A stretch of 29,412 nucleotides of DNA from RECO01 sp050485385 (GTDB lineage: Bacteria > Pseudomonadota > Alphaproteobacteria > Geminicoccales > Geminicoccaceae). A program made the translations under genes and the position numbers. Positions within the stretch are counted from its first letter, which is position 1. Each line of letters opens with the position of its first letter. The notes beneath the pieces are model-generated. The model was not told where the DNA came from and ran no database searches. It saw only the letters and a list, made by a program, of their open reading frames with translations. Positions 15,750 through 26,276 of this stretch are shown here, one piece after another. The DNA lies in NCBI GenBank assembly GCA_050485385.1, contig JBJHBG010000062.1, forward strand, positions 1-29,412, read 5' to 3'.

Positions 15750-16736
15750 ATGCTGCTCGCCTATATCGTCCGCCGCATCTTCTGGACGATCCCCTTCCTG
15801 TTCGCGGTCTCGATCGTCGCCTTCGCGCTGATCCAGGCCCCGCCGGGCGATTACCTCACCACCTTTGCCGCCACGCTCGCCGCCTCCGGCGACATCGTCG
15901 ACGAGGCGCGGCTGGAAGCGCTGCGGCAGCGCTATGGCCTCGATCAGCCCTTCCTCGTCCAGTACTGGCTGTGGATCACCGGCGTGCTCCGCGGCGACTT
16001 CGGCATTTCGTTCGAGTGGCAACAGCCGGTGTCCAACCTGATCTGGGAGCGGATGGCGCTGTCGACCACGCTGGCGCTCTCTACCCTTCTGTTCACCTGG
16101 GCGGTGGCTTTTCCCATCGGCATCTACTCGGCGGTGCACAAGTACTCCGTGGCCGACTACGTTTTCACCTTCCTGGGGTTTCTCGGCCTTGCCATTCCCA
16201 ACTTCCTGTTGGCGCTGGTCTTGATGTACGTCGCCGTGGTGCACTTCGGTGCCGAGGTGGGCGGGCTGTTCTCCGATGCGTACGTCAACGCGCCATGGTC
16301 CTGGGCGAAGTTCCTCGACCTCCTGGCCCATCTCTGGGTGCCGGTCGTGATCCTCGGCACCGCCGGTACCGCCAGCCTGATCCGCATCATGCGCGCGAAC
16401 CTGCTGGACGAACTGAACAAGGCCTATGTCGTGACCGCCCGCGCCAAGGGCATGTCCGAGTGGCGGCTGATCCTGAAGTACCCGGTCAGGATCGCCCTCA
16501 ACCCATTCATCAGCACCATCGGCTGGGTACTGCCCAACCTGATCTCCGGTGCCGTGATCACCGCCTACGTGCTGTCGCTGCCGACCGCCGGCCCGCTGCT
16601 GTTGCAGGCCCTGCTGGCGCAGGACATGTATCTGGCGGGCGCATTCATCCTGCTCCTCTCCTCGCTCACCGTCATCGGCATGCTGATCAGCGACATCCTG
16701 CTCGCGCTGATCGATCCCCGCATCAGGTATCGCTGA
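15750..16736 (+). CDS. ABC importer 1 permease (DppB-like)
   Basis: A 328-residue inner-membrane permease of the OppB/DppB class. The first membrane segment follows MLLAYIVRRIFWTIPFLFAVS. A periplasmic loop with YGLDQPFLVQYW and GDFGISF is typical of DppB proteins, and about five further membrane segments follow. The cytoplasmic EAA loop that contacts the ATPase is seen in VVTARAKGMSEWRLILKYPVR near residues 227-247. Initiation depends on a weak G-rich site right after the hairpin, which may limit its translation. The downstream permease starts 3 bases later. Confidence 0.9.
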   Translation: MLLAYIVRRIFWTIPFLFAVSIVAFALIQAPPGDYLTTFAATLAASGDIVDEARLEALRQRYGLDQPFLVQYWLWITGVLRGDFGISFEWQQPVSNLIWERMALSTTLALSTLLFTWAVAFPIGIYSAVHKYSVADYVFTFLGFLGLAIPNFLLALVLMYVAVVHFGAEVGGLFSDAYVNAPWSWAKFLDLLAHLWVPVVILGTAGTASLIRIMRANLLDELNKAYVVTARAKGMSEWRLILKYPVRIALNPFISTIGWVLPNLISGAVITAYVLSLPTAGPLLLQALLAQDMYLAGAFILLLSSLTVIGMLISDILLALIDPRIRYR

Positions 16737-16739
16737 GCC

Positions 16740-17869
16740 ATGGCAACCGTCATCGACGACCGTCCACGCGCCGAGCTTGCCGTCGCCTCGCAATGGCGGC
16801 TCATGTGGTGGTCCTTCCGTCGCCACCGGCTGGCGATGCTCGGCCTCACCATGACGCTCGCGATCTATCTGGTCGCCCTGTTCTGCGAGTTCCTCGCCCC
16901 CTTCAGCCCGCACGAGGCCAATCGGCGGGCACTCTATCATCCGCCGCAAATGATCCACCTCGTCCATCACGACGCCGAGACGGGCTGGCGCTTCGGCCCC
17001 TATGTCTACGGCTACGCCCAGACGCGCGACCCGTTCACCTTGGAGTTCACCTACGAGCGGGATCCCGACCGCCGCATCGCGTTGCGCTTCTTCGGCGAGG
17101 GTCAGCCCTACCAGCTCTGGGGCCTCGTCCCGATGACGACGCGGCTCTTGGTGCCGGCGAACCCGAACGAGCGCTACTACCTGTTCGGTGCCGACCGGCT
17201 CGGCCGCGACATGCTGAGCCGGACGCTCTATGGCACCCGCGTCTCGATGTCGATCGGCCTCGCCGGCGTGGCGCTGGCGCTGGTGCTCGGCATCCTCTTG
17301 GGTGGCATCTCCGGCTACTATGGGGGCTTCGTCGACACGGCCGTGCAGCGGCTGGTCGAGTTCACCCTCTCGCTGCCGACCATTCCCATCTGGCTGGCGC
17401 TGACCGCGGCGCTGCCGCAGGACTGGTCGCCGCTCGCCCGCTACTTCGCGATCACGGTGATCCTGTCCCTGGTCGGTTGGGCGGAACTCGCCCGCGTCGT
17501 GCGCGGTCGCTTCCTGGCGCTGCGGACCGACGACTTCGTCACTGCCGCCCGGCTCGACGGCGCGAGCGAACGGCGGATCATCTTCCGCCACATGCTGCCG
17601 TCCTTGGTGAGCCACATCATCGCCTCGGTGACCCTCGCCATCCCCTTGATGATCCTCGCCGAAACCGCCCTCTCCTTCCTCGGCCTCGGCTTGCAGCAGC
17701 CGATCATCTCCTGGGGTGTGTTGTTGAAGGAGGCGCAGAACGTGCGCTCGATCGCGCAGGCACCGTGGCTGTTCATTCCGGGCGGCGCGGTGGTGATCGC
17801 CGTACTGGCCCTCAATTTCCTGGGCGACGGCCTCAGGGACGCGGCCGACCCCTACGCGCAGGAGGGACG

Positions 17870-17873
<4 letters not shown>
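16740..17873 (+). CDS. ABC importer 1 permease (DppC-like, with enlarged periplasmic loop)
   Basis: A 377-residue inner-membrane permease of the OppC/DppC class. After the first membrane segment (about 30-52) comes a long periplasmic region of about 100 residues (roughly 55-155) rich in aromatic and charged residues, before the standard FGADRLGRDMLSR block. Usual DppC proteins are near 300 residues. The longer loop goes with the large AgpA-like binding proteins and probably contacts the binding protein. The EAA loop is AARLDGASERRIIFRHMLPS. Its stop overlaps the ATPase start (ATGA, 17870-17873). Confidence 0.88.
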
Positions 17874-19603
<1,730 letters not shown>

Positions 19604-19645
19604 GCAGGGCTCGGCGGGCGGGGATCGCCGCTGGGCTCATGGCAG

Positions 19646-19660
19646 ATATGTCAGACAGAT
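19646..19660. promoter_or_regulatory. Candidate GntR operator 2A
   Basis: ATATGTCAGACAGAT matches the reverse complement of operator 1B at 13 of 15 positions. It touches a possible -35 box TTGACG (19660-19665), which pairs with CCTAAT (19684-19689) at an 18-base spacing to form a candidate promoter for importer 2. Its start is 42 bases, four helical turns, before box 2B. Confidence 0.55.
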
Positions 19661-19687
19661 TGACGCTGATTCCGCCAAACTGGCCTA

Positions 19688-19702
19688 ATCTGCCTGACAG
19701 GT
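19688..19702. promoter_or_regulatory. Candidate GntR operator 2B
   Basis: ATCTGCCTGACAGGT matches operator 1B at 12 of 15 positions in the same orientation. It overlaps the candidate -10 box and start point of the importer-2 promoter, a position suited to repression. The remaining part of the 212-base gap 19604-19815 holds the ribosome site AGGGAG (19803-19808) and nothing else recognised. Confidence 0.55.
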
Positions 19703-19815
19703 TGTGGCTCCAGACCCGGTTCGGGCCGCGCCAACGGCTCACCAGGGCCCAAAAGCAGGAAGGTCGCACGTCCAATCCCGGCCGTCGCGACCGCGTGCCC
19801 GCAGGGAGAAACGGG

Positions 19816-21405
19816 ATGACGACGCAGCTTCGCAATCGCTTGGTCGGCGCCGTGGCGCTGGTCGCGCTCACTGGGCCGGCGCTCGCCGCCACACCGGCCG
19901 ACATGCTGGTGATCGGCACCAACGTCGGCGCCATTCCGACGCTCGACCCGGCGGCGCTCAACGCACGGACGGTGTCCGAGGTCGTCTCCAACCTCTACGA
20001 CAACCTCGTCCGCCTCGACCCGTACGACGTGCAGCAGCTCGAGCCGATGCTGGCCGAGAGCTGGACCGTGGCCGAGGACGGCTCGCGCATCACCTTGACC
20101 ATGCGCGAGGGCCTCCGCTTCGCGAGCGGCAACCCGCTCACCGCCGAGGACGCCGCGTGGAGCATCCAGCGGGTGATCAAGCTCGGCCAGGTGGGTGCCA
20201 CCGACATCGCGCAATGGGGCTTCACGGCCGAGAACGTGGACGACCTCGTGCGCGCCGAGGACGAGCGCACGCTCGTCATCGACCTGCCGGAGCAGGTCAG
20301 CACCGACCTCGTGCTCTACTCGCTCGCCGGTTCCTCGCTCGGCATCCTCGACCGCCAACTCGTGCTCCAGCACGAGGTCGACGGCGATCTCGGGCGCGAC
20401 TGGCTGCGCGCCAATGCGGCACCCAGCGGCCCCTTCCGGCTGGTCGAGTGGCGGCCGAACGATCTGCTGATCACCGAACGCAACGACGACTACTGGGGCG
20501 GCCAGCCGGCGATGCGCCGCGTGATCCTGCGCCACGTCCCGGAATCCGGCAATCTGCGCCTGCAACTCGAGAATGCGGGCGTCGACGTCGGCCAATATGT
20601 CGGCGCCGGCGACCTCGAGGCGCTGGCCGAGAACCCCGACATCGAGATCCAGAACACGCCCGGCTTCGGCTTCTACTACATTGCCCTCAACATGAAGGAC
20701 GAGGACCTGGCCAAGCCGCTGGTGCGCCAAGCCTTCCAGCACGTGCTCGACTGGCAGGCCCTGGCCGACACCTCGATGCGCTTCAACGGCTTTCCCTGGC
20801 AGTCGATCATCCCGCAGGGCATGATCGGGGCGCCGGAGGAGTTCGCGGTCCACTACGAGTTCGACCCGGACCGTGCCCGCGCGCTGCTGGCCGAGGCGGG
20901 CTATCCGAACGGGCTCAGGAAGACCCTCTACCCGGCGAGCGACGCGCATCTCTTGAACGTCGAATCCCTCCAGGCGACGGCCCGGCTCGCCGGCATCGAG
21001 CTCGACATCGTGCCCGGCAACCACGTGCCCGAGTTCCGCGCCCGCGAGTTCGAGGTGTACATGGGGAACTCGGGCGGCCGGCTGCCCGACCCGTTCGCGA
21101 CGGCCACCCACTACGCCTACAACCCGGACAACAGCGACGAGGCGCGGCTCGGCGGCTACTACATGTGGCGCACCGCCTGGGACGTGCCCGAGCTGACCGC
21201 GCTGACCGACCAGTCCAAGCGTGAGACCGACCCGGAGAAGCGGGCCGCGATCTTCCGCGAGATGGACGAACTCTACCGCGAGCTCCACCCGTCGCTGATC
21301 GTCTTCTTCCAACGTGTCGACCCCTATGTCGTACGCACGAACGTCGAGGGCTATGTCGGCCATCCCACCTGGTCGACGCGGTGGGATCAGGTGACCAAGA
21401 ACTGA
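19816..21405 (+). CDS. ABC importer 2 substrate-binding protein (family 5, DppA-like)
   Basis: A 529-residue periplasmic binding protein of SBP family 5, of ordinary DppA length. The signal peptide runs to residue 24 (cleavage after PALA). Family marks are VVSNLYDNLVRLDPYD, LAESWTVAEDGSRITLTMREGLRFASGNPLTAED and the LVRQAFQHVLDWQAL block. It differs strongly from the 643-residue protein of importer 1, so the two systems probably take up different ligands. AGGGAG at 19803-19808 lies 7 bases before the ATG, which fixes the start. It is the first gene of a long operon that continues through the dehydratase genes, so a sugar-acid ligand is likelier than a peptide (inference). Confidence 0.9.
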   Translation: MTTQLRNRLVGAVALVALTGPALAATPADMLVIGTNVGAIPTLDPAALNARTVSEVVSNLYDNLVRLDPYDVQQLEPMLAESWTVAEDGSRITLTMREGLRFASGNPLTAEDAAWSIQRVIKLGQVGATDIAQWGFTAENVDDLVRAEDERTLVIDLPEQVSTDLVLYSLAGSSLGILDRQLVLQHEVDGDLGRDWLRANAAPSGPFRLVEWRPNDLLITERNDDYWGGQPAMRRVILRHVPESGNLRLQLENAGVDVGQYVGAGDLEALAENPDIEIQNTPGFGFYYIALNMKDEDLAKPLVRQAFQHVLDWQALADTSMRFNGFPWQSIIPQGMIGAPEEFAVHYEFDPDRARALLAEAGYPNGLRKTLYPASDAHLLNVESLQATARLAGIELDIVPGNHVPEFRAREFEVYMGNSGGRLPDPFATATHYAYNPDNSDEARLGGYYMWRTAWDVPELTALTDQSKRETDPEKRAAIFREMDELYRELHPSLIVFFQRVDPYVVRTNVEGYVGHPTWSTRWDQVTKN

Positions 21406-21430
21406 AGCGACCGGCAGGAGCGGCCCGATC

Positions 21431-22492
21431 ATGGCGACGGCGCCCACGAGCCTGCCCGCCGCGGCGCTGCCCGCCCCGGGCGCGTCGCGGTTCGGGGGGG
21501 CCCTCGGCCGCCTCGTCTCGGTAGCGCTCACCCTGTTGGGCCTGTTGGCGCTCACGTTCTTCATCGGCCGGCTGCTGCCCGCCGACCCGGTGCTGGCGGT
21601 CACCGGCTTCGAGGTGGACCGCGCCACCTACGACCGCGTCCACGCCGAGCTCGGCCTCGACCGGCCGGTGTGGGCGCAGTTCTTCGGCTATGTCGGCGGC
21701 GTGCTCCAGGGCGACCTCGGCCGCTCGCTGACCACCGGTCAGCCGGTGGCCCAGGATCTCATGCGCGTGCTGCCAGCGACCTTCGAGCTGGCGCTCGCCG
21801 CCGCGCTCATCGGTGCGGCGATCGGCATTCCGCTGGGCATCGCCGCCGCCGTGAACCGGGGCTGCTGGATCGACCACGTGGCGCGCGTGATCGGCCTCGC
21901 CGGCTACTCCATCCCGATCTTTTGGATGGGGCTGATGGCGCTGTTCGTCTTCTACGCCAAGCTGCAATGGGTCGGCGCTTCCGGGCGCGTCGACGTCTTC
22001 TTCGAGGGCATGGTCCGGCCGGTCACGGGCATGCTCCTGGTCGACAGCGCGCTTGCCGGCGAGTGGGACGTCTTCAAGAGCGCGCTCCGCCACCTGGTGC
22101 TGCCGGCCGCGGTGCTCGGCTACTACTCCACCGCCTACATCAGCCGCATGACGCGCAGCTTCATGCTGGAGCAACTCAGCCAGGAGTACATCGTCGCCGC
22201 ACGCGCCAAGGGGCTCACCAGCAACGCCGTGATCTGGCGCCACGCCTTCAAGAACATCCGAGTCCAGTTGCTCACCGTCATGGCGCTGGTGTTCGGCGGC
22301 CTGCTCGACGGCACCGTCCTGATCGAGACGGTGTTCGGCTGGCCGGGCGTGGGCCAGTACCTGACGCGCGGGTTGCAGTTCAACGACATCAACGTGGTGA
22401 TGAGCACCGTGTTGGTGATCGGCGTCATGTTCCTCACCATCAACACGGCGTCGGACTGGCTCTACCGCCGGCTCGACCCGCGGACGCGTTAG
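21431..22492 (+). CDS. ABC importer 2 permease (DppB-like)
   Basis: A 353-residue inner-membrane permease of the DppB class. The N-terminus has an Ala/Pro-rich extension of about 25 residues before the first membrane segment. Typical blocks are LGLDRPVWAQFFGYV and GDLGRSLTTGQPV in the periplasmic loop, SIPIFWMGL, and the EAA loop AARAKGLTSNAVIWRHAFKN (about residues 257-276). It ends with LYRRLDPRTR, usual for the family. AGGAG (21416-21420) precedes the start. A downstream permease begins 2 bases after the stop. Confidence 0.92.
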   Translation: MATAPTSLPAAALPAPGASRFGGALGRLVSVALTLLGLLALTFFIGRLLPADPVLAVTGFEVDRATYDRVHAELGLDRPVWAQFFGYVGGVLQGDLGRSLTTGQPVAQDLMRVLPATFELALAAALIGAAIGIPLGIAAAVNRGCWIDHVARVIGLAGYSIPIFWMGLMALFVFYAKLQWVGASGRVDVFFEGMVRPVTGMLLVDSALAGEWDVFKSALRHLVLPAAVLGYYSTAYISRMTRSFMLEQLSQEYIVAARAKGLTSNAVIWRHAFKNIRVQLLTVMALVFGGLLDGTVLIETVFGWPGVGQYLTRGLQFNDINVVMSTVLVIGVMFLTINTASDWLYRRLDPRTR

Positions 22493-22494
22493 CC

Positions 22495-23421
22495 ATGGCG
22501 ACCGCCAACGTCGGGTCGACCGCGCGGCGCGGGCTCAGGGCCTGGCTGGAGGCCGACACCCCCGAGAGCGTGCGGCAGGCGCGAGCGCAGGAAGTCTGGC
22601 GAACCGCCAAGGCCTTTCGCCGGCAGACCCTCGGCATGGTCGGCCTCGTGCTGCTGATCCTGCTCCTGGCGGTGGCGCTGCTGGCGCCCGTGCTCGCCAC
22701 CCACGATCCCATCGTCCAGGACATGGCCGCCCGTTTGCAGCCGCCCTCCGCCGAGTACTGGCTCGGCACCGACCATCTGGGGCGCGACGTCTATTCGCGC
22801 ATCGTCTGGGGGGCGCGCACGACGCTCAGGATCGCCGTGCTGGTGGCGATCATCGTCGCCCCGATCGGCCTCGTGATCGGCGCCGCTGCCGGCTATCTGG
22901 GCGGGCTGGTCGACGAGGCGCTGATGCGGCTGACCGACGTCTTCCTCGCCTTTCCGGGCCTGATCCTGGCGCTGGGCTTCGCCGCGGCCCTCGGCCCCGG
23001 CATCAACAATGCCATCATCGCCATCGCCCTTACCGCCTGGCCGCCCATCGCCCGGCTCGCCCGTGCCGAGGCGCTGACGGTGCGGAACAGCGACTACATC
23101 GCGGCGGTCCGCCTCCAGGGCTCGTCCTCGGCGCGCATCATCTGGCGCCACGTCATTCCGATGTGCCTGCCCTCGGTCACCGTGCGCGTCACCTTGAACA
23201 TGGCGGGCGTGATCCTGACCGCGGCCGGCCTCGGCTTCCTCGGCCTCGGCGCGCAGCCACCCTGGCCCGAATGGGGGGCGATGGTGGCGGTCGGCCGTCA
23301 GTTCATGTTCGACTTCCCCTGGGTGGTCGCCGCCCCCGGTCTCGCCATCGCCTTCGTCAGCCTCGCCTTCAACCTCTTCGGCGATGCGCTGCGCGACGTG
23401 CTCGATCCGAGGGTGGAATGA
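22495..23421 (+). CDS. ABC importer 2 permease (DppC-like)
   Basis: A 308-residue inner-membrane permease of the DppC class with the usual length and layout: first membrane segment near residues 45-67, LGTDHLGRDVYSRIVWGARTTL, four to five further membrane segments, and the EAA loop AAVRLQGSSSARIIWRHVIP. The C-terminal block FNLFGDALRDVLDPR is standard. Unlike the DppC protein of importer 1 it has no enlarged periplasmic loop. The stop overlaps the ATPase start as ATGA. Confidence 0.92.
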   Translation: MATANVGSTARRGLRAWLEADTPESVRQARAQEVWRTAKAFRRQTLGMVGLVLLILLLAVALLAPVLATHDPIVQDMAARLQPPSAEYWLGTDHLGRDVYSRIVWGARTTLRIAVLVAIIVAPIGLVIGAAAGYLGGLVDEALMRLTDVFLAFPGLILALGFAAALGPGINNAIIAIALTAWPPIARLARAEALTVRNSDYIAAVRLQGSSSARIIWRHVIPMCLPSVTVRVTLNMAGVILTAAGLGFLGLGAQPPWPEWGAMVAVGRQFMFDFPWVVAAPGLAIAFVSLAFNLFGDALRDVLDPRVE

Positions 23422-24278
23422 GCGCGGCGCCCCTGCTCGCGGTCGAGGACCTGCACGTCACCTTCCGCACGCCGCAGGGGCCGGTGGAGGGCGTGCGCGG
23501 CGTCACCTTCACCGTCGGCCGCGAAAAGGTCGGCGTGGTCGGCGAGTCCGGCTCCGGCAAGAGCGTGACCGGTCGCGCCGCGATGCGCCTCCTGCCCGAC
23601 AACGCCGAGGTCCGGGCGACCGCGCTCCGGTTTGGCGACGTCGACCTTCTGACCGCGAGCGAACGCACCATGTGCCGCATCCGCGGCCGCCACGTCGCCA
23701 TGATCCTCCAGGATCCGAAATACTCGCTGAACCCGGTCGTGACCGTCGGCGAGCAGATCGCCGAGACCTATCGCCGGCATCGCGCGGCGCGCCGCCGGGC
23801 CGCCCACGACCACGCACTCGCCATGCTGGACGCCGTGCGCATCCGCGACCCGAAGCGCGTGTTCCGCCTCTATCCGCACGAGGTGTCGGGGGGCATGGGC
23901 CAGCGGGTGATGATCGCCATGATGCTGGCCGCCGAGCCGTCGCTGCTGATCGCCGACGAGCCCACCTCGGCCCTCGACGTCACCGTGCGCCACGAGATTC
24001 TCCAGCTGCTCGACGAGCTGATCGCGCGGCGGCAACTCGGCGTGCTGTTCATCAGCCACGACCTCAACATGGTCCGCCGCTTCTGCGACCGGGTGTTGAT
24101 CATGTACGCCGGCCAGATCGTCGAGGCGCTACCGGCGGCACGGCTGGAGGAGGCGACGCACCCCTATACCCGCGGCCTCCTGGATGCGATTCCCCGCATC
24201 CACGGCCCCCGCCGGCGGCTGCCCGTCTTGAGCCGCGACGAGGCTTGGCGCGAGGCGCCGGGGATTGCCGCACCATGA
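23418..24278 (+). CDS. ABC importer 2 ATPase (DppD-like)
   Basis: A 286-residue ATPase with Walker A GESGSGKS (42-49), Q-loop ILQDPKYSLNP, signature VSGGMGQR, Walker B LLIADEPTSALD and the switch His in FISHDLNMV. The HPYTRGLLDAIPRI tail is the oligopeptide-transporter C-terminal segment. It pairs with the next gene as a heterodimer under the two permeases. Start and stop both overlap neighbours by four bases (ATGA), so expression is coupled. Confidence 0.92.
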   Translation: MSAAPLLAVEDLHVTFRTPQGPVEGVRGVTFTVGREKVGVVGESGSGKSVTGRAAMRLLPDNAEVRATALRFGDVDLLTASERTMCRIRGRHVAMILQDPKYSLNPVVTVGEQIAETYRRHRAARRRAAHDHALAMLDAVRIRDPKRVFRLYPHEVSGGMGQRVMIAMMLAAEPSLLIADEPTSALDVTVRHEILQLLDELIARRQLGVLFISHDLNMVRRFCDRVLIMYAGQIVEALPAARLEEATHPYTRGLLDAIPRIHGPRRRLPVLSRDEAWREAPGIAAP

Positions 24279-25072
24279 TCGAGGTCCGGGACCTGGTCGT
24301 CGAGTTCGGCGAGGGTGCGCAGCGCATCCGCGCCGTGGACCACGTTTCCTTCAGCGTGGCGAAGGGGGCGTGCTTCGGGTTGGTCGGCGAGTCCGGCTGC
24401 GGCAAGTCCTCGGTGCTCCGCGTCCTGGCCGGGCTGAACCGGCACTATGGCGGCAGCCTCTCGCTCGACGGCGCCGTCGTCCCGCCGCGGCGGACCAAGC
24501 CGTTCTTCAAGCGCGTACAGATGGTCTTCCAGGACCCCTACGGCTCGCTGCACCCGCGCCAGACCGTGCACAGTCAGCTCATGGAGCCCCTGGTGGTGCA
24601 TGGCCTCGACGACGCGGCAGGGCGCATCGCGCGCGTGCTGGAGGCGGTCGGCCTCGGCCGCGCGTTCCGCTTTCGCTACCCGCACCAGCTTTCCGGCGGC
24701 CAGCGCCAGCGTGTCGCCGTCGCCCGCGCCCTGATCCTCGAGCCCGAGGTTCTGCTGCTCGACGAGCCGACCTCGGCCCTCGACGTCTCGGTGCAGGCCG
24801 AGGTCTTGAACCTTTTGGCCGACCTGCGCGAGGCACGCGGGCTGACCTACCTGCTGGTCAGTCACGACCTCGCCGTCATCGCGCATCTCTGCGAACGGCT
24901 TGCCGTCATGGACCAGGGTCGCATCGTCGATGAGTTGAGCCGCGACCAGCTCGCCCGCGGCGAGACCGGACACCCGACGACCGCGCATCTGCTCCGCGCC
25001 ACCGAAGCCCTCGGCGAAGGACCGATGCCGTCCACTCCCACCAGTGCCTGGAGCCCCCATGCGGATCACTGA
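24275..25072 (+). CDS. ABC importer 2 ATPase (DppF-like)
   Basis: A 265-residue ATPase with Walker A GESGCGKS (38-45), Q-loop VFQDPYGSLHPRQ, signature LSGGQRQR, Walker B LLLDEPTSALD and switch His in LVSHDLAVI. It is shorter than typical DppF proteins (about 320) because the C-terminal oligopeptide-transporter segment is reduced, ending in a Pro/Ser/Thr-rich tail. It overlaps the 5' end of the next gene by 14 bases, so transport and catabolic genes share one transcript. Confidence 0.9.
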   Translation: MIEVRDLVVEFGEGAQRIRAVDHVSFSVAKGACFGLVGESGCGKSSVLRVLAGLNRHYGGSLSLDGAVVPPRRTKPFFKRVQMVFQDPYGSLHPRQTVHSQLMEPLVVHGLDDAAGRIARVLEAVGLGRAFRFRYPHQLSGGQRQRVAVARALILEPEVLLLDEPTSALDVSVQAEVLNLLADLREARGLTYLLVSHDLAVIAHLCERLAVMDQGRIVDELSRDQLARGETGHPTTAHLLRATEALGEGPMPSTPTSAWSPHADH

Positions 25073-26276
25073 CATCGAGACCCACCTCGTCCAGGTGGGC
25101 GCTAGGCCCGGCGTCAAAACCAGCCAGCCGGGCGAGGCCGACTTTCGCGGCAGCCGCAACTGGCTGTTCGTACGCGTCCTCACCGACGAGGGCGTCTACG
25201 GCATCGGCGAGGGCAGCGGCTGGCCGCGCGTGGTCGCCACCGCCGTCCAGGACTTGAAGCACGTGGTCGTCGGCGAGGACCCGAGCCACATCGACCGCCT
25301 CTGGCACAAGATGCTGATCGGCATGATGGGCCACGGCCAGTTGGGCACGGTCGGCGGCGGCGCCCTGACTGCGATCGAGATGGCGCTTTGGGACATCAAG
25401 GGGAAGGTCTTGGGCCAGCCCGTCTGGAACCTCTTGGGCGGCCGGTTCAGGGACCGCATTCCCGTCTACGGCCACGCCAAGACGCCGGAGCGGGCCAGGG
25501 AGCTGATCGAGCGGGGCTACCGCGCGGCCAAGGTCTCGTTCACCGGTGCGGTCAACCTCGACACCGTTTGGGCGGTGCGCGAGGCGATGGGCCCCGAGCG
25601 CGACGTGATGGTCGACGCCCACGGCCCCTCCTGGATGACCACGCAGGACGCCATCGTCGTCGGCCGCGAGCTGGAGAAGATGGATCTGCTGTTCTACGAG
25701 GACCCGATCCCGCCGGAGCACGTCGACGGCTATCGCCGGCTGCGCGACGCCCTCACCATCCCCCTCGCGGCTGGCGAACGTTCGAGCACGATATGGGGCC
25801 TGCGCCCCCTGATCGAGGACGAGCTGGTCGACGTCGTCCAGCCGGACACGGGCCGGGCCGGCGGCATCACCCAACTCCGCAAGATCGCGGCGATGGCCGA
25901 AGCCCACGGCATCATGCTGGCGCCGCATTCGGGCTCGCTCGGCCCGGTCGCCGAGGTGGCGGCGCTGCACGTGATGGCCACGGTGCCCAACGCCCTCTTC
26001 CTGGAGCGGATCGAGTTCGACTGGCCCGGCCGCTACGAGGTGGTGACGCCGGTGGCGAAGGTCGCGGACGGGCATCTGAAGGTGCCGGACGCCCCCGGCC
26101 TCGGCATCGACCTCGTGCTCGACGAGATCGCCAAGCACCCGAGCATGCGCAACGTCAGCGACGTGCCGGCCGACGACGGCTGGGCCTTCGAGCCGGGCAC
26201 GGCGGGCGAGTGCCTCTACGTCCAGACCCGGCTCGGCCGCGGCCGGAAGCTGCGCTGGAAGGGAGCGAAGCCGTGA
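25059..26276 (+). CDS. Enolase-superfamily sugar-acid dehydratase 1 (galactonate dehydratase-like)
   Basis: A 405-residue member of the mandelate racemase subgroup. Metal ligands are Asp186, Glu214 and Glu240. The base is the His290-Asp263 dyad. His188, two residues after the first ligand (DAH), matches the acid-catalyst His of D-galactonate dehydratase (DgoD). The KxK motif of mandelate racemase is Lys158-Val-Ser160 here, so its second Lys is missing, as in dehydratases rather than racemases. The product would be a 2-keto-3-deoxy acid from a C6 acid sugar. The substrate (galactonate, mannonate, galactarate or other) cannot be read off. ATG 25059 has GGAG 5 bases upstream; a GTG at 25044 is possible. 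Confidence 0.85.
   Translation: MRITDIETHLVQVGARPGVKTSQPGEADFRGSRNWLFVRVLTDEGVYGIGEGSGWPRVVATAVQDLKHVVVGEDPSHIDRLWHKMLIGMMGHGQLGTVGGGALTAIEMALWDIKGKVLGQPVWNLLGGRFRDRIPVYGHAKTPERARELIERGYRAAKVSFTGAVNLDTVWAVREAMGPERDVMVDAHGPSWMTTQDAIVVGRELEKMDLLFYEDPIPPEHVDGYRRLRDALTIPLAAGERSSTIWGLRPLIEDELVDVVQPDTGRAGGITQLRKIAAMAEAHGIMLAPHSGSLGPVAEVAALHVMATVPNALFLERIEFDWPGRYEVVTPVAKVADGHLKVPDAPGLGIDLVLDEIAKHPSMRNVSDVPADDGWAFEPGTAGECLYVQTRLGRGRKLRWKGAKP

Noticed and set aside
13928..15751. A 607-codon open frame on the minus strand opposite the importer-1 binding protein
   Set aside because: It is a shadow of GC-rich codons; the plus-strand protein has a signal peptide and clear family motifs, while this one has biased, low-information composition.
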